Positions 17,480 through 26,808 of a stretch of DNA of 64,000 bases are shown here, piece by piece (the first letter of the stretch is position 1; each line of letters opens with the position of its first letter). A model generated the notes under the pieces. It did no database searches. It was given only the letters and a program-made list of their open reading frames with translations, and had not been told where the DNA came from. The stretch comes from JARRNE01 sp963824085. GTDB taxonomy: Bacteria; Pseudomonadota; Gammaproteobacteria; Chromatiales; Chromatiaceae. The position numbers and the translations under genes were made by a program. The stretch is from NCBI GenBank assembly GCA_963824085.1, contig CAWGNT010000007.1, positions 62,001 through 126,000 of the forward strand, given 5' to 3'.

Positions 17480-17632
17480 GGCGGCGGCGGCCAGACGCTG
17501 TCCCCCCCTAGACGCGATGGCCGCACCCAGAGAGGCAACGCGCGCCTGGTGTTCGAACGAGCGGCGGCAAACCGTTCTCGTCTGGCGCTCGCGCTCGTCA
17601 CGCCTATCGTTCGTGGTGTATCGATCGCGGGC

Positions 17633-18343
17633 TTACCGCCCTTTCCGTCCGGCCGGCGTTTTGGTCGCCGCCACTTCGGGAAGTGGGCGGCTGCGCGCGC
17701 ACAACAAGGATCGCCGCAGCGCGCGATGTCGGCTATAGGGCAGCGTGCGGGCGATGTTAGTCAGCGGTACCCGCAGGTGCTCGGCCAGTGTGCGGGAGCG
17801 CATGATCAATTCTTCTAGCAGCCGCGCGAACTCGCCGTCCGGGTCATCCGGGTGCTGCACCGCGAGTCCGTGCACCCAATGAACCAGCCGCTCCATGAAG
17901 CCGGCTCGAAGATTGCCGCCGAATTGATCAACGAATGCGGGAGAAGGTTGGGTGCGGGCGTCGACGCCCGCGGCCCAGTTAAGGACACATGCGGCGATGC
18001 GTTGCCGATCCTCGGCGTGGCGCACGGCCAGTTCCATCAGTGGTGTCAGCACTAGAGGATCCGACTCGATGGCGCGGTTCAAGTCCAGCCCCGCGATGAC
18101 GGCGTCGAGCCGCTGAGCCAATGGGGGCGACAGGCGCGCAGGACCCACATGCAGCCACAGCATCTGCCACGAATAGGCGCGCTCCGGATCGGCCTCAAGG
18201 TCACCTATGAGCCCTGCGAGTCGGTCTGCGGCAGCCGTCGGCCCGAAGCGTGCCGCATGCTCCGGATCCGTGAGCGGTCCAAGGTGTGCGGCACGATCCC
18301 CGCCCCAGAGACACCGCAGGTAATCGGTTAAAAGCTCCGGCAC
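17633..18343 (-). CDS. Unidentified protein, start uncertain or 5'-truncated
   Basis: The frame from GTG 18343 gives 236 residues, but protein-like sequence continues upstream without a stop to 18547 (for example DLAVVGLGAILHRHGDLVDRF and ERLDKFLSGTPTTPSDIHLL). There is no ATG, GTG or TTG in that extension. The product is rich in Leu, Ala and Arg and predominantly helical in appearance, with no signal peptide or membrane segment and no motif I recognise. The extension runs into the start of the exosortase gene on the opposite strand. Either the 5' end was lost or a rare start is used. Confidence 0.5.
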   Translation of the reverse strand: MPELLTDYLRCLWGGDRAAHLGPLTDPEHAARFGPTAAADRLAGLIGDLEADPERAYSWQMLWLHVGPARLSPPLAQRLDAVIAGLDLNRAIESDPLVLTPLMELAVRHAEDRQRIAACVLNWAAGVDARTQPSPAFVDQFGGNLRAGFMERLVHWVHGLAVQHPDDPDGEFARLLEELIMRSRTLAEHLRVPLTNIARTLPYSRHRALRRSLLCARSRPLPEVAATKTPAGRKGR

Positions 18344-18539
18344 GCGAAGCAGGTGGATGTCGCTGGGCGTGGTCGGCGTTCCGGAGAGAAACTTATCGAG
18401 CCGCTCTTGGGCCGCAATCAGGTCAAATCTGTCAACGAGGTCACCGTGCCGATGCAGGATCGCTCCTAGGCCGACGACGGCCAGATCGGCAGCCTGGCCA
18501 TGCTCGCGCTCGCGAGCCGTCTGGCGCGGAAAGTGGGCC

Positions 18540-19268
18540 GTGGCCGTTCATAGTCCCCGTCGCCACCCCGGTCGCGCGCTGTGTCTGCGCGACTGGGCCT
18601 GGGCGCTCCTCGCAGTGCTCGCCTTCAAGCAGTTCTATGCGACGGCGAGCACCGACCAGCTGCAGTGGCTGCTCTGGCCGCTCGCCACGCTGTTGAATGT
18701 CCTCAGTCCGCTGTCCTTCGCACCCGCGCCTGCGGGCGAATGGCTGGATGCGGATCACGGGCTTGTCATCGTCAAAGGCTGCGCCGGCGGCAACTTCCTG
18801 ATCGTCTCTTGGCTGGGTTATCTGTGGCGCCGGCGCGACCGCCGGATCGGTGTGGCGGCTGCGCTGCGCGCCTTTGCCGCGGCCTGGCTGACCACCGTGG
18901 CCGCCAACGGTCTACGCATCCTTCTGGTACCATATTGCCAGGACGAGGTGGCCAGGGTTATGGGAGTGGCCTCCGCCGACAGTCACCGGCTAATCGGCGT
19001 CCTCGTGTGTTTCAGCGTTCTTTGGGCGCAGTTGAGTTACCGCGCGGGCCCGCGGGCCGCGCCAACCGCTGCGATCACGGTCTACCTCGGCATCACCCTG
19101 CTGCTTCCGGCGGTCCACGCGATGGCGACCGGGCGCGGCGCTCTCGATGCGACCCACTTCTTGTGGACAGCCGGCCTCCCACTGCTCACCCTGGTGGTCC
19201 AATGGACCCTGTGCTGGCTGTGGGCTCTATGGGCACGGGCCCACCTGCGCCAGAACACCCTTCAATGA
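18540..19268 (+). CDS. xrtK: Exosortase K-like membrane transpeptidase
   Basis: About 242 residues and at least six membrane segments. The exosortase triad is visible: Cys in IVKGCAGGNFLI, Arg in ANGLRILLVPY and His in DSHRLIGVLV. The arrangement resembles exosortase K, a minor class lacking an obvious PEP-CTERM partner cluster. Exosortases cleave C-terminal sorting signals at the cytoplasmic membrane. The GTG at 18540 is the closest in-frame start before the hydrophobic region; a farther ATG at 18357 would add Arg/Ser-rich sequence without homology. No sorting substrate was recognised in the window. The K subclass is tentative. Confidence 0.7.
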   Translation: MAVHSPRRHPGRALCLRDWAWALLAVLAFKQFYATASTDQLQWLLWPLATLLNVLSPLSFAPAPAGEWLDADHGLVIVKGCAGGNFLIVSWLGYLWRRRDRRIGVAAALRAFAAAWLTTVAANGLRILLVPYCQDEVARVMGVASADSHRLIGVLVCFSVLWAQLSYRAGPRAAPTAAITVYLGITLLLPAVHAMATGRGALDATHFLWTAGLPLLTLVVQWTLCWLWALWARAHLRQNTLQ

Positions 19269-19608
19269 GACAGCGGCCGAGCACGAGCAAACTTCGCCCG
19301 TGAAGGGAAGCGTGTTAAGGCACTGCTGCGAAGGGGCGGCAACGGCCACAAGGGGACGTGCGACGGCGAAGCCGGAACGGCAGGTGGGAGCCAGTATTCG
19401 GTCACTCCGCACCATCGAGCCCGGCGCACCAATCCTTCACGGGCGGCGTCGGACGAGCCGACTGCGTCACGGGCACCAAATGAACCTTACGTTCGCCAAC
19501 CGGCTTCGGAGCGCCCTGTCGGCACCGGCGTGGCCCCCCTTCAGGCCGCTAGGTCAAGTCGGCAGATGTTGGTCGACAACCCCCAGAAGCCGGCAGGTCA
19601 AACGCCCG
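19269..19608. other. Intergenic region, nothing recognised
   Basis: Separates xrtK from the convergent PAS/SpoIIE phosphatase gene. Short open frames exist on both strands without recognisable content. Confidence 0.4.
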
Positions 19609-20757
19609 TCAATGCAGCCGGCGCAGCTTGATGAGAGTTAGGTCGTCGGGCAAATGGATCTGATTGCTAAACTGCAACAGCTGCTGTTCGAGCGCTACGA
19701 GGCGAAAACCGGCGGGGTCGTCGTCGCGGGTCTGCGCCCGAGCGAGTCGCTGCAAGCCGTCCGCGCCTAACGTGCCCTCGCGGCCACCGGGGATTTCCGT
19801 GGCGCCATCGGTGAAGAGCAACAGCGTATCGTGGGGTTCAAGTTGTACCGTGGTCTCCTCGTATGCGCTGTCCGGTAACATCCCCAGAGGTGGATTGCGG
19901 GAGCCCACTGCCTCGCTGCCGCCGGCCGAGCGGAACAACAGCGGCGACGGATGTCCCGCACGAACGCAGGTCAACTGTCCGGTGACGGCGTTGTAGGTCG
20001 CGTAAACGGCCGTGCCAAAGTAGCCTTCGCGCTGCACCAAGGCGTGCAGCCGGTTATTGAGCATTTCGATGAATCGCGCTGGAGAACGTAGCTCCGCCCT
20101 GTGGTCGTTCCACAGTGACCGCAGTTGGATGGTGTTCAGCGCAGCGGCCACCCCGTGGCCCATCGCATCGGCTATCAAGAGCGCGTACTGGTCGACCTCG
20201 AAACACTCGATGCGGTAGAAATCTCCGCCGACGATGTCGCGGGGTTGATAGCAGGTCTCAAACTCCACCCGTTCGTCGCTCGGTAGCTGGCAGCTCACTG
20301 CCGCCGCCTGAATTCGTTGGGCGCGCAACTGGTCCTGCATGTGTTCAGTCAGGTCACGGAATACCTCGATGCCGCCGATGACCTCGCCTGCGTGATTGCG
20401 AACGGGCGAAACCATGACCTCGACCGGCGTGCGGAGGCGCCTCTTGTGCTGTGCAAATACCAGCAGCGGCGTTGGGCTCGGCTGGCCAGTGACAATGCTG
20501 CGGTGCAGCGGGCAATGCTCATGGCCGCACAGTGGGTGCCCGTCCTTGTCCACATGCATCAGGATGTTGTCGTGGCAGCCCCGACCCACAACTTCTTCCG
20601 CCGGCCAGCCGGTGATGCGCTCGGCCGCCGTGTTCCAGAACACAATTCGGCGCTGTCGGTCGGTGATGTACGCCCCGTCGGCGAGCAGATTCAACAGCTC
20701 TGGGGCATCCAATCCCGCCAGGAGCGGAACAGATGAAGTGGCCGAATGAGTGCTCAT
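19609..20757 (-). CDS. PAS domain-SpoIIE/RsbU-type serine phosphatase
   Basis: 382 residues: a PAS sensor domain (about 15-130, with YITDRQRRIVFWNTAAERITG and a PVRNHAGEVIGG core), a short helical linker, then a PPM-type SpoIIE phosphatase domain (about 165-380). The metal-binding acidic residues are in PRDIVGGDFY, LIADAMGHG, LLFTDGATE and DDLTLIKL. These enzymes dephosphorylate anti-sigma-factor antagonists in partner-switching systems in response to a PAS-bound cue. A Cys/His-rich patch within the PAS part (CGHEHCPLH) could bind metal or heme. No anti-sigma factor or antagonist gene is next to it. ATG with a GAGGCG upstream. Cytoplasmic. Confidence 0.88.
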   Translation of the reverse strand: MSTHSATSSVPLLAGLDAPELLNLLADGAYITDRQRRIVFWNTAAERITGWPAEEVVGRGCHDNILMHVDKDGHPLCGHEHCPLHRSIVTGQPSPTPLLVFAQHKRRLRTPVEVMVSPVRNHAGEVIGGIEVFRDLTEHMQDQLRAQRIQAAAVSCQLPSDERVEFETCYQPRDIVGGDFYRIECFEVDQYALLIADAMGHGVAAALNTIQLRSLWNDHRAELRSPARFIEMLNNRLHALVQREGYFGTAVYATYNAVTGQLTCVRAGHPSPLLFRSAGGSEAVGSRNPPLGMLPDSAYEETTVQLEPHDTLLLFTDGATEIPGGREGTLGADGLQRLARAQTRDDDPAGFRLVALEQQLLQFSNQIHLPDDLTLIKLRRLH

Positions 20758-21177
20758 GACGCCTCGTGCGGTTGCAGCGAGCGGCGCCTTTCGGCTGCCC
20801 TCACCGGTAAGCCGTCACCATAGCACTTGGCTCGTGCGAGGAGAACAGCGATCCGTACACCGACTATTGATGCACCCTCGCCTAAAATCTGGCAGATGCG
20901 TGCCTGTGCCAGGGAGACGCCATGCGCCGCTCCGCATTGATCCGACGGGGCTAGGCGATGACGCTCGGCGGCCCGCTGATCGTTGGTGTCGCGTTCGCAT
21001 CCCGGCGATTGTTGCTCGCCCGCCGCCGGTTCAGACCTGACAGTCAGGACGTTGAGGATGCGGAGGTCGCGCGTCCGGCGACCAGCGGGGTCACCAACAT
21101 CAGCGGGGCCAGAGCGGGGAGGCTGACTGATCGGAGGCTACGCCCCCGGCAGCAGGGACAATCAGGCGGTCTTCTGG
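20758..21177. other. Intergenic region, nothing recognised
   Basis: No supported gene. A plus-strand frame from 20958 begins with a hydrophobic patch but becomes Arg/Pro-rich and overlaps the small gene at 21178 antisense, so I do not call it. Confidence 0.4.
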
Positions 21178-21402
21178 TCAACGCGCTCCTACGCCTGATG
21201 CCCAGGCGGGGCTCACGGTTGGCGCTTCCCACTCGCCCCGCCGGCGTCGCTGCTCGCGGTCGCACAGCTCCGTCAGCCGCTCTGCCGCATTACGAAGCTC
21301 AGCCAGATCATCTTCACGCATGCTGTAGGTGATCGCGCCGAAGAGCTCCGGCTGGGTTGCCGCGCGCATGTCGTTAAGAAAGTCCGATGCCATCGGATCC
21401 AT
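21178..21402 (-). CDS. Small hypothetical helical protein
   Basis: 74 residues, probably soluble. A coiled-coil-like central region (REDDLAELRNAAERLTELCD) is followed by a basic RRRR cluster. The ATG at 21402 has a GGGGGA five bases upstream, better placed than for the earlier ATG at 21414. Unknown family. Codon usage looks like neighbouring genes, but confidence is limited by its length. Confidence 0.45.
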   Translation of the reverse strand: MDPMASDFLNDMRAATQPELFGAITYSMREDDLAELRNAAERLTELCDREQRRRRGEWEAPTVSPAWASGVGAR

Positions 21403-21414
21403 AACTTCCCCCAT

Positions 21415-21743
21415 CCTTTCCTTATTCTAGACGGACAATGATGCGCAAGACCACATTGCGTTTCAGTGACCTGCGTCAACGGAGAGTACCGATGCGGCCT
21501 TCCCTGCCCTTTCGAATGATATCGTACTGATCAACATCCTTGACCAGACCCCTACGAGTCCGTCCCGTTTGATCAGCGTCGGCAAATGACCCCTACGTAA
21601 AGCTTCACCTCCCGGGCCATTTCGTGCACCGTGCCGGCCTGCGCGGCTGCGCGCGACTCGGCACACATGTTTGATGGCGTAGCGTCGACGGTTAGACTGA
21701 GCGCGTACACGAAGCGATTACCGGATCCTGGAATCGAGACGAC
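21415..21743. other. Intergenic region with a possible CBS-domain scrap
   Basis: On the minus strand around 21520-21600 a short stretch reads HLPTLIKRDGLVGVWSRM, reminiscent of the end of a CBS domain. No start or complete domain is present. The remainder shows nothing. Confidence 0.3.
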
Positions 21744-23012
21744 GTGCCGATCAGTCTGTTCGCCCCAAGTGGTTCCATCCGTCGCGCTGCCACGGCTACC
21801 GTTGTCGTGGCGATGCTAGCCGCCGCCTGTACGGCCGAGGAGCCCTCGATACCCGATCTCAAGTGGTACGTCTTTGACGAGCCCTCGGGGGCCTTCTTGG
21901 AGGCGGCGCGGCGCTGCTCAGAAGGCTCAGGAGGGGCCTACCAGGTGGATGTGACGCCTTTACCGGCAGATGCCGACCAGCAGCGAGAGCAGCTGGTGCG
22001 CCGCCTGGCGGCCAAAGACAGCGACATCGACATCATCGGAATGGACGTGATCTGGACCGCAGAGTTTGCCCAGGCGGGCTGGATACTGCCCTGGCCTACA
22101 GATGCTGCACGGCAGGCCACGGAGGGCCGCCTGGACGCGCCGGTCCAGAGCGCGACCTACGACGGACGCCTATGGGCGGCGCCCTTCACCACGAACACCC
22201 AGCTCCTCTGGTACCGCACCGATCGCGTCGATCACCCGCCCAAGACCTGGGACGAGATGATTGACATGGCCGAGGATTTGGGCAACAAGGGCACCATTGA
22301 GGCACAAGGGGAGCGTTACGAGGGTCTGACGGTATTCTTCACGTCGTTGCTGGCCTCAGCGGGCGGCTCGATCCTCGACCAAAAGGGAACAGCGGCCGCC
22401 CTGCCCTCTCGGCCGACGAGCCAAGCCTTGCGCATCATGCACCGGCTCGCAATGTCACCAGCCGCGGACCCCAACCTCGCCAGCTCCCGCGAGGACCAGA
22501 CCCGACTGGCCTTCGAGGCCGGGGATGCGAGCTTCATGGTGAACTACACCTATGTCTGGCCAAGCGCCCATCAGAATGCCCCGCGGGTGGCAAGCCATAT
22601 GGGCTGGGCGCGTTGGCCTGCGGTAGACCCCGAGCGTCCCAGCCGAGTCACCATCGGCGGCATCAACCTGGGCGTGGGGGCCTATTCGCACCACCCTGCC
22701 CTCGCCTTCCAGGCCGCAGCCTGCATCGCCTCCCGGGCGAGCCAGCGTATCGCCGCGGCACGCGGCGGACTGCCGCCGACCGCCGCCGCCCTTTACGACG
22801 ACGCGCAAGTGCGCAAGACCTTCCCCTTCGCGGATCTCCTGCGGGAGACCCTTGGGGACGCGGTCCAACGGCCTCAAACGCCCCTGTACAACGACGTCTC
22901 GCTGGCGATCAGCCGCACCCTGCATCCGATGACGACTATCGATCCGGCCAAGGACGTCGAGCGGCTACGCCAAGCCGTGGGCCGCGCCCTGCGTTCGGAG
23001 GGGCTTCTGTGA
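21744..23012 (+). CDS. Sugar ABC importer, substrate-binding lipoprotein
   Basis: 422 residues of the family-1 extracellular solute-binding proteins, similar to trehalose/maltose-type LpqY proteins. A lipoprotein signal peptide ends at the lipobox LAAAC (Cys29), so the mature protein is tethered to the periplasmic face of the membrane. Recognisable family strings are DIIGMDVIWTAEFAQAGWI, YDGRLWAAPFTTNTQLLWY and PKTWDEMIDMA. It starts with GTG. The stop overlaps the start of the first permease, so the three genes are translationally coupled. The sugar specificity is an inference. Confidence 0.88.
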   Translation: MPISLFAPSGSIRRAATATVVVAMLAAACTAEEPSIPDLKWYVFDEPSGAFLEAARRCSEGSGGAYQVDVTPLPADADQQREQLVRRLAAKDSDIDIIGMDVIWTAEFAQAGWILPWPTDAARQATEGRLDAPVQSATYDGRLWAAPFTTNTQLLWYRTDRVDHPPKTWDEMIDMAEDLGNKGTIEAQGERYEGLTVFFTSLLASAGGSILDQKGTAAALPSRPTSQALRIMHRLAMSPAADPNLASSREDQTRLAFEAGDASFMVNYTYVWPSAHQNAPRVASHMGWARWPAVDPERPSRVTIGGINLGVGAYSHHPALAFQAAACIASRASQRIAAARGGLPPTAAALYDDAQVRKTFPFADLLRETLGDAVQRPQTPLYNDVSLAISRTLHPMTTIDPAKDVERLRQAVGRALRSEGLL

Positions 23013-23887
23013 GGCGGCGCGATCCCGCCGAGGAGCGGATGGGCTGGCTGCTGTGCGCCCCGGCAGTCCTCGCCATGCTCCTGGTCACCGCCTACCCCAT
23101 CATTTACGCCGTCTGGCTGTCGCTCTTCCGCTACGACCTGCGCTTCCCGGCCCGACGGGCCTTCGTGGGGCTTCAGAATTACGCGAGCGTTCTCACCTCC
23201 GACATCTGGTGGCAGTCGGTGCTCAACACCCTGGTCATCACCGTGGGATCCGTGGCCGTGGAGCTCGTGCTCGGCATGGCCCTCGCGCTCCTCATGCATC
23301 GCGCCCTGTTCGCCCGCCGCACGTTGCGCGCCGCCATCCTGGTTCCCTACGGCATCATCACGGTGGTCGGGGCGCTGGCCTGGAAATTCGCCTTCGATCC
23401 GGTGACTGGTTTCGTCAATCCGCTCTTAGGGATCGACCAGGCCTGGCTGACCGAACGCTGGTCCGCCTTCCTGGTCATCATCTTGACCGAAGTATGGAAG
23501 ACCACGCCATTCATGGCCTTGCTGCTCCTCGCCGGGCTCACCCTGGTCCCCCAGGACCTGCTCCGGGCGGCCCGCGTAGACGGCGCCACTGCTTGGCAGC
23601 GGTTCTTCCGCATCACCCTGCCCCTGATGAAACCCGCCATTCTGGTAGCACTGCTGTTCCGTACCCTTGACGCCTTCCGGATCTTCGACACGGTGTTCAT
23701 CCAGACCAGGGGGGCGCAGAACACGGAGACAGTCTCCATCGTTGGCTACCATGCGCTCATCACGCGTCTCAATCTCGGCCTGGGGTCAGCCGTATCCGTA
23801 TTGATCTTTCTTTGCGTCCTGGCCATTGCTCTCGTCTTCGTGAAGGGCTTCGGCACCAGTCTGGCGCGCGAGGGCGACGGGAGATGA
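23009..23887 (+). CDS. Sugar ABC importer permease 1 (SugA/MalF-like)
   Basis: 292 residues with six membrane segments. The EAA loop RAARVDGATAWQRFFRITLP, which docks the ATPase, lies near the C-terminal third. The GTG start at 23009 overlaps the TGA of the binding-protein gene (GTGA), so an earlier in-frame start at 22613 is rejected because it would lie deep inside that gene. Its partner permease follows with an ATGA overlap. Inner membrane. Confidence 0.9.
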   Translation: MRRRDPAEERMGWLLCAPAVLAMLLVTAYPIIYAVWLSLFRYDLRFPARRAFVGLQNYASVLTSDIWWQSVLNTLVITVGSVAVELVLGMALALLMHRALFARRTLRAAILVPYGIITVVGALAWKFAFDPVTGFVNPLLGIDQAWLTERWSAFLVIILTEVWKTTPFMALLLLAGLTLVPQDLLRAARVDGATAWQRFFRITLPLMKPAILVALLFRTLDAFRIFDTVFIQTRGAQNTETVSIVGYHALITRLNLGLGSAVSVLIFLCVLAIALVFVKGFGTSLAREGDGR

Positions 23888-24723
23888 CCGATCAGCATCA
23901 AGGGAGACTCGAAGTGCTCTTATGGCGAGCAGGCAGTCTGCTGGTGGTCGGTTATGCGCTCTTTCCAGTCGCCTGGATCGCCTCGCTCTCACTCAAGTCC
24001 GGGTCGGATCTTAGCGACAAGCGCTTCTTTCCGCGCGAGATCAGCCTGGAACACTACCGCGCTATCTTCCAGGACGCTCAGTTCCCTGCGGCCCTGTGGA
24101 ACTCGATCGGCATCGCTTCCCTATCGACATTGCTCTCGGTAGTGCTCGCCATGTTTGCGGCCTACGCCATCGTGCGCCTGCGCTTCCGCGGGCGAAAGCT
24201 GATTCTCGGGGCGGCGCTCGCGATCGCCATGTTTCCACCCATTGCGGTCATTGGCCCCCTCTTCAACCTGTGGCGCTCCATCGGACTGTTCGACACCTGG
24301 CCCGGGCTCATCCTGCCGTACATGACCTTCACGCTGCCCCTTGCCATCTGGACGCTCGCCGCCTTCTTCCGCGAGATCCCCTGGGACCTGGACAAGGCAG
24401 CGCGCGTCGACGGAGCGACCCCCTTCCAGGCGTTTCGCTACGTGATCGTGCCCTTGGCGGCTCCGGGAGTATTCACCGCCGCCATTCTGGTCTTCATCTT
24501 CGCCTGGAACGACTTTCTGTTCGCCGCCGCGCTCACCTCCACGAACGCGGCCCGCACGGTCCCGGCCGCAATCGCCTTTTTCACCGGCAGCTCTCGCTTC
24601 GAGCTGCCGACCGGCTCCATCGCCGCTGCCTCGGTGGTGGTCACGGTGCCGGTGATCGTGATCATACTGTTGTTCCAGCGCCGCATCGTTGCTGGTCTCA
24701 CCGCCGGGGCGGTAAAGGGCTGA
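23884..24723 (+). CDS. Sugar ABC importer permease 2 (SugB/MalG-like)
   Basis: 279 residues, six membrane segments, with the EAA loop DKAARVDGATPFQAFRYVIV. The ATG at 23884 overlaps the stop of permease 1. This is the last gene of the importer operon. The ATP-binding subunit (UgpC/MsmX type) expected for the complex is not encoded here or anywhere else in the window, so it must be supplied in trans if the importer works. Confidence 0.9.
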   Translation: MTDQHQGRLEVLLWRAGSLLVVGYALFPVAWIASLSLKSGSDLSDKRFFPREISLEHYRAIFQDAQFPAALWNSIGIASLSTLLSVVLAMFAAYAIVRLRFRGRKLILGAALAIAMFPPIAVIGPLFNLWRSIGLFDTWPGLILPYMTFTLPLAIWTLAAFFREIPWDLDKAARVDGATPFQAFRYVIVPLAAPGVFTAAILVFIFAWNDFLFAAALTSTNAARTVPAAIAFFTGSSRFELPTGSIAAASVVVTVPVIVIILLFQRRIVAGLTAGAVKG

Positions 24724-25107
24724 AAAGACCTGCAGGCGGCCGACAGCGTTCTCGACGGGCAACACAGCCGAGGGGCGGCGGCCCTCACCGACCGCCGCCC
24801 CGATCGGCACACCGCCGATTAGGCGGCCGGAAACCACGCTTTTCGGACGCCGTGCGCCGAAAAATCCAGAGTGAATTTATTCAGCGCGTCCCTAGAGAAG
24901 CAGGACAAGCTCAGTCAGGTCATCTCTTTCGCAAGAACTGCTTGCGAATCTTCAATTCGCGTACCGCGCCGTGTCAGCAAACTGGCAAAGCGCTGACGGT
25001 GCCCTTCCAAGTATTCCCGGCGCATTCGCTTCCGGTAGGCCTGCGGACCCGACAAGGCAGGGCCCGCGCAGGCCCATCCCATTTTTGCACTGAACAAGGA
25101 CTCCTGC
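24724..25107. other. Intergenic region before the CoA-disulfide reductase gene
   Basis: No gene seen. An AAGGA about 9 bases before 25108 is the ribosome binding site of the next gene. Confidence 0.4.
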
Positions 25108-26808
25108 ATGTCGTCACAAGCGCTACGAATTGTTGTCATTGGTGGATCGGCCGCGGGGCCGAAGGCGGCCGCCAAGGCCCGCCGGTTGGACGAGAACGCC
25201 GAAATCACCCTGATCCAAAAAGAGGCGGACCTCTCGATGGCCTCCTGCGGGTATCCCTACTACGTCGGAGGCACGTTCGACGACCGCAAGCTCTTGATTT
25301 GCACCCCCGCCGGTATCGTTCGGGACCCCGATTTCTTCGCCAAGGCCAAGCAAATCAAGGCCCTTATCGAATCGGAGGCGCTGCACATCGATCGTACGGA
25401 GAGGACGGTCACTTACAAGCACTTGCCAAGTGAAGAGCACTACACGATTCCGTACGACAAGCTTGTGATCGCAACCGGCGCCATTCCTCTCTGTCCCGGC
25501 GTTCCCGGTGTGGACCTCGAAGGGATCATGAGCCTTCATACTCTGGATGAGGCGGACGCCCTGCGCGCCGTGCGTGACGCGAAGAAAGCAAGCAAGGCGG
25601 TGGTCGTAGGCGGGGGGCTGATCGGTTTCGAGGTCTGTGAAGCCCTTCACCTGGCGGGCATCGAGACGACGGTCATCGAGAAGACACCCAATATCCTACC
25701 CTTCCTCGATCAGGAGCTCGCCAAGCTGGTCGAGAACCATATCCGTGGAAACGGTGCCGATATCATCACCGGCAATGGGGTGGCGGCCTTCCTCGGCGAG
25801 GACGGTAAACTGGTCGGCGTCAAGCTAGACAACGGCACCGAGCTTCCGTGCCAGCTGGCCGTCGTCGCCGTGGGGGTGCGGCCAAACGTGGCGCTCGCCG
25901 AGCTGGCGGGGCTGAAGATCGGGACGCAAGGCGGCATCGAGGTCAATGAATTCATGCAGACGTCCGACACGGACATCTACGCCGCCGGCGACTGCGTCGA
26001 GTGCACATCCCTGATCACCGGCCGGAAGGTCCGCGCTCCGTACGGTGACCTGGCCAACCTGCAGGGTAGAGTGGTTGGTCAAAACCTCGTGCAGGAAGGC
26101 AGCGCCCGCTTTCCCGGGATCACCCAGACCGGAATCTGCAAGATTTTCGACTTTACGGTCGGGTTTACCGGACTTACGGAGGGACGGGCGCGCGAGGTCG
26201 GCTTGGATATCGAGACCGCCACCGTGTCCGGGCTCGACATTCCCGTTTTCATGAAGGGCAAGCTGCTCGTCAGCAAGATGGTTGCCGAGCGCGAGAGCGG
26301 GCGCGTCCTCGGCTTTCAATGCATCGGGCCGGGCGACGTCAGCAAGCGCGTGGCGACGGTGGCCATGGCCATCCGTGGCAACCTAACGGTCGAAGACCTG
26401 GGAAATGCGGACCTACCCTACGCGCCGCCTTACTCCCTGGCGCTCGACCACGTGATCGTCTCCGCCCACGTCCTCGAAAACAAGCTGCTCGGGCGCATGC
26501 GTGGTATCTCGGTCACCGACGTCAAGCAGCGTGTCGACGCTGGCGCGGAGTGCTTTTTCCTCGACACTCGTACCCCTCAAGAGTTCGAAGAGATGCGGCT
26601 CGGTATCGGCGAGACTCTGATCCCGCTCGGCGCCCTGCGCGCACGGCTCGGCGAGCTCCCGCAGGACAAAGACCATGAGATCATCCTCTACTGCAAGATC
26701 TCACTGCGGGGTTACGAGGCCGCGGCTATCCTACAGGCCAACGGCTGGCGCAACGTGAAGGTCATGGAAGGCGGCATCATGGCCTGGCCCTATCCGCGCG
26801 AGAGATAG
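25108..26808 (+). CDS. CoA-disulfide reductase/persulfide reductase with rhodanese domain
   Basis: 566 residues. The FAD/NAD(P)-dependent pyridine nucleotide-disulfide oxidoreductase part (about 1-450) has the dinucleotide fold GGSAAGPKAAAKARR and the single active cysteine Cys47 in SMASCGYPYYVGG, diagnostic of CoA-disulfide reductases. A C-terminal rhodanese domain (about 470-566) has its catalytic cysteine Cys529 in YCKISLRG. Such fusions reduce CoA persulfide or polysulfide and transfer sulfane sulfur. Soluble. Together with the persulfide dioxygenase at 5 kb it points to active sulfane-sulfur metabolism. Monocistronic. Confidence 0.9.
   Translation: MSSQALRIVVIGGSAAGPKAAAKARRLDENAEITLIQKEADLSMASCGYPYYVGGTFDDRKLLICTPAGIVRDPDFFAKAKQIKALIESEALHIDRTERTVTYKHLPSEEHYTIPYDKLVIATGAIPLCPGVPGVDLEGIMSLHTLDEADALRAVRDAKKASKAVVVGGGLIGFEVCEALHLAGIETTVIEKTPNILPFLDQELAKLVENHIRGNGADIITGNGVAAFLGEDGKLVGVKLDNGTELPCQLAVVAVGVRPNVALAELAGLKIGTQGGIEVNEFMQTSDTDIYAAGDCVECTSLITGRKVRAPYGDLANLQGRVVGQNLVQEGSARFPGITQTGICKIFDFTVGFTGLTEGRAREVGLDIETATVSGLDIPVFMKGKLLVSKMVAERESGRVLGFQCIGPGDVSKRVATVAMAIRGNLTVEDLGNADLPYAPPYSLALDHVIVSAHVLENKLLGRMRGISVTDVKQRVDAGAECFFLDTRTPQEFEEMRLGIGETLIPLGALRARLGELPQDKDHEIILYCKISLRGYEAAAILQANGWRNVKVMEGGIMAWPYPRER

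Noticed and set aside
22613..23008. Extended N-terminus of sugar permease 1
   Set aside because: It would lie inside the binding-protein gene in another frame. The GTG at 23009 overlapping the preceding stop fits the operon pattern.
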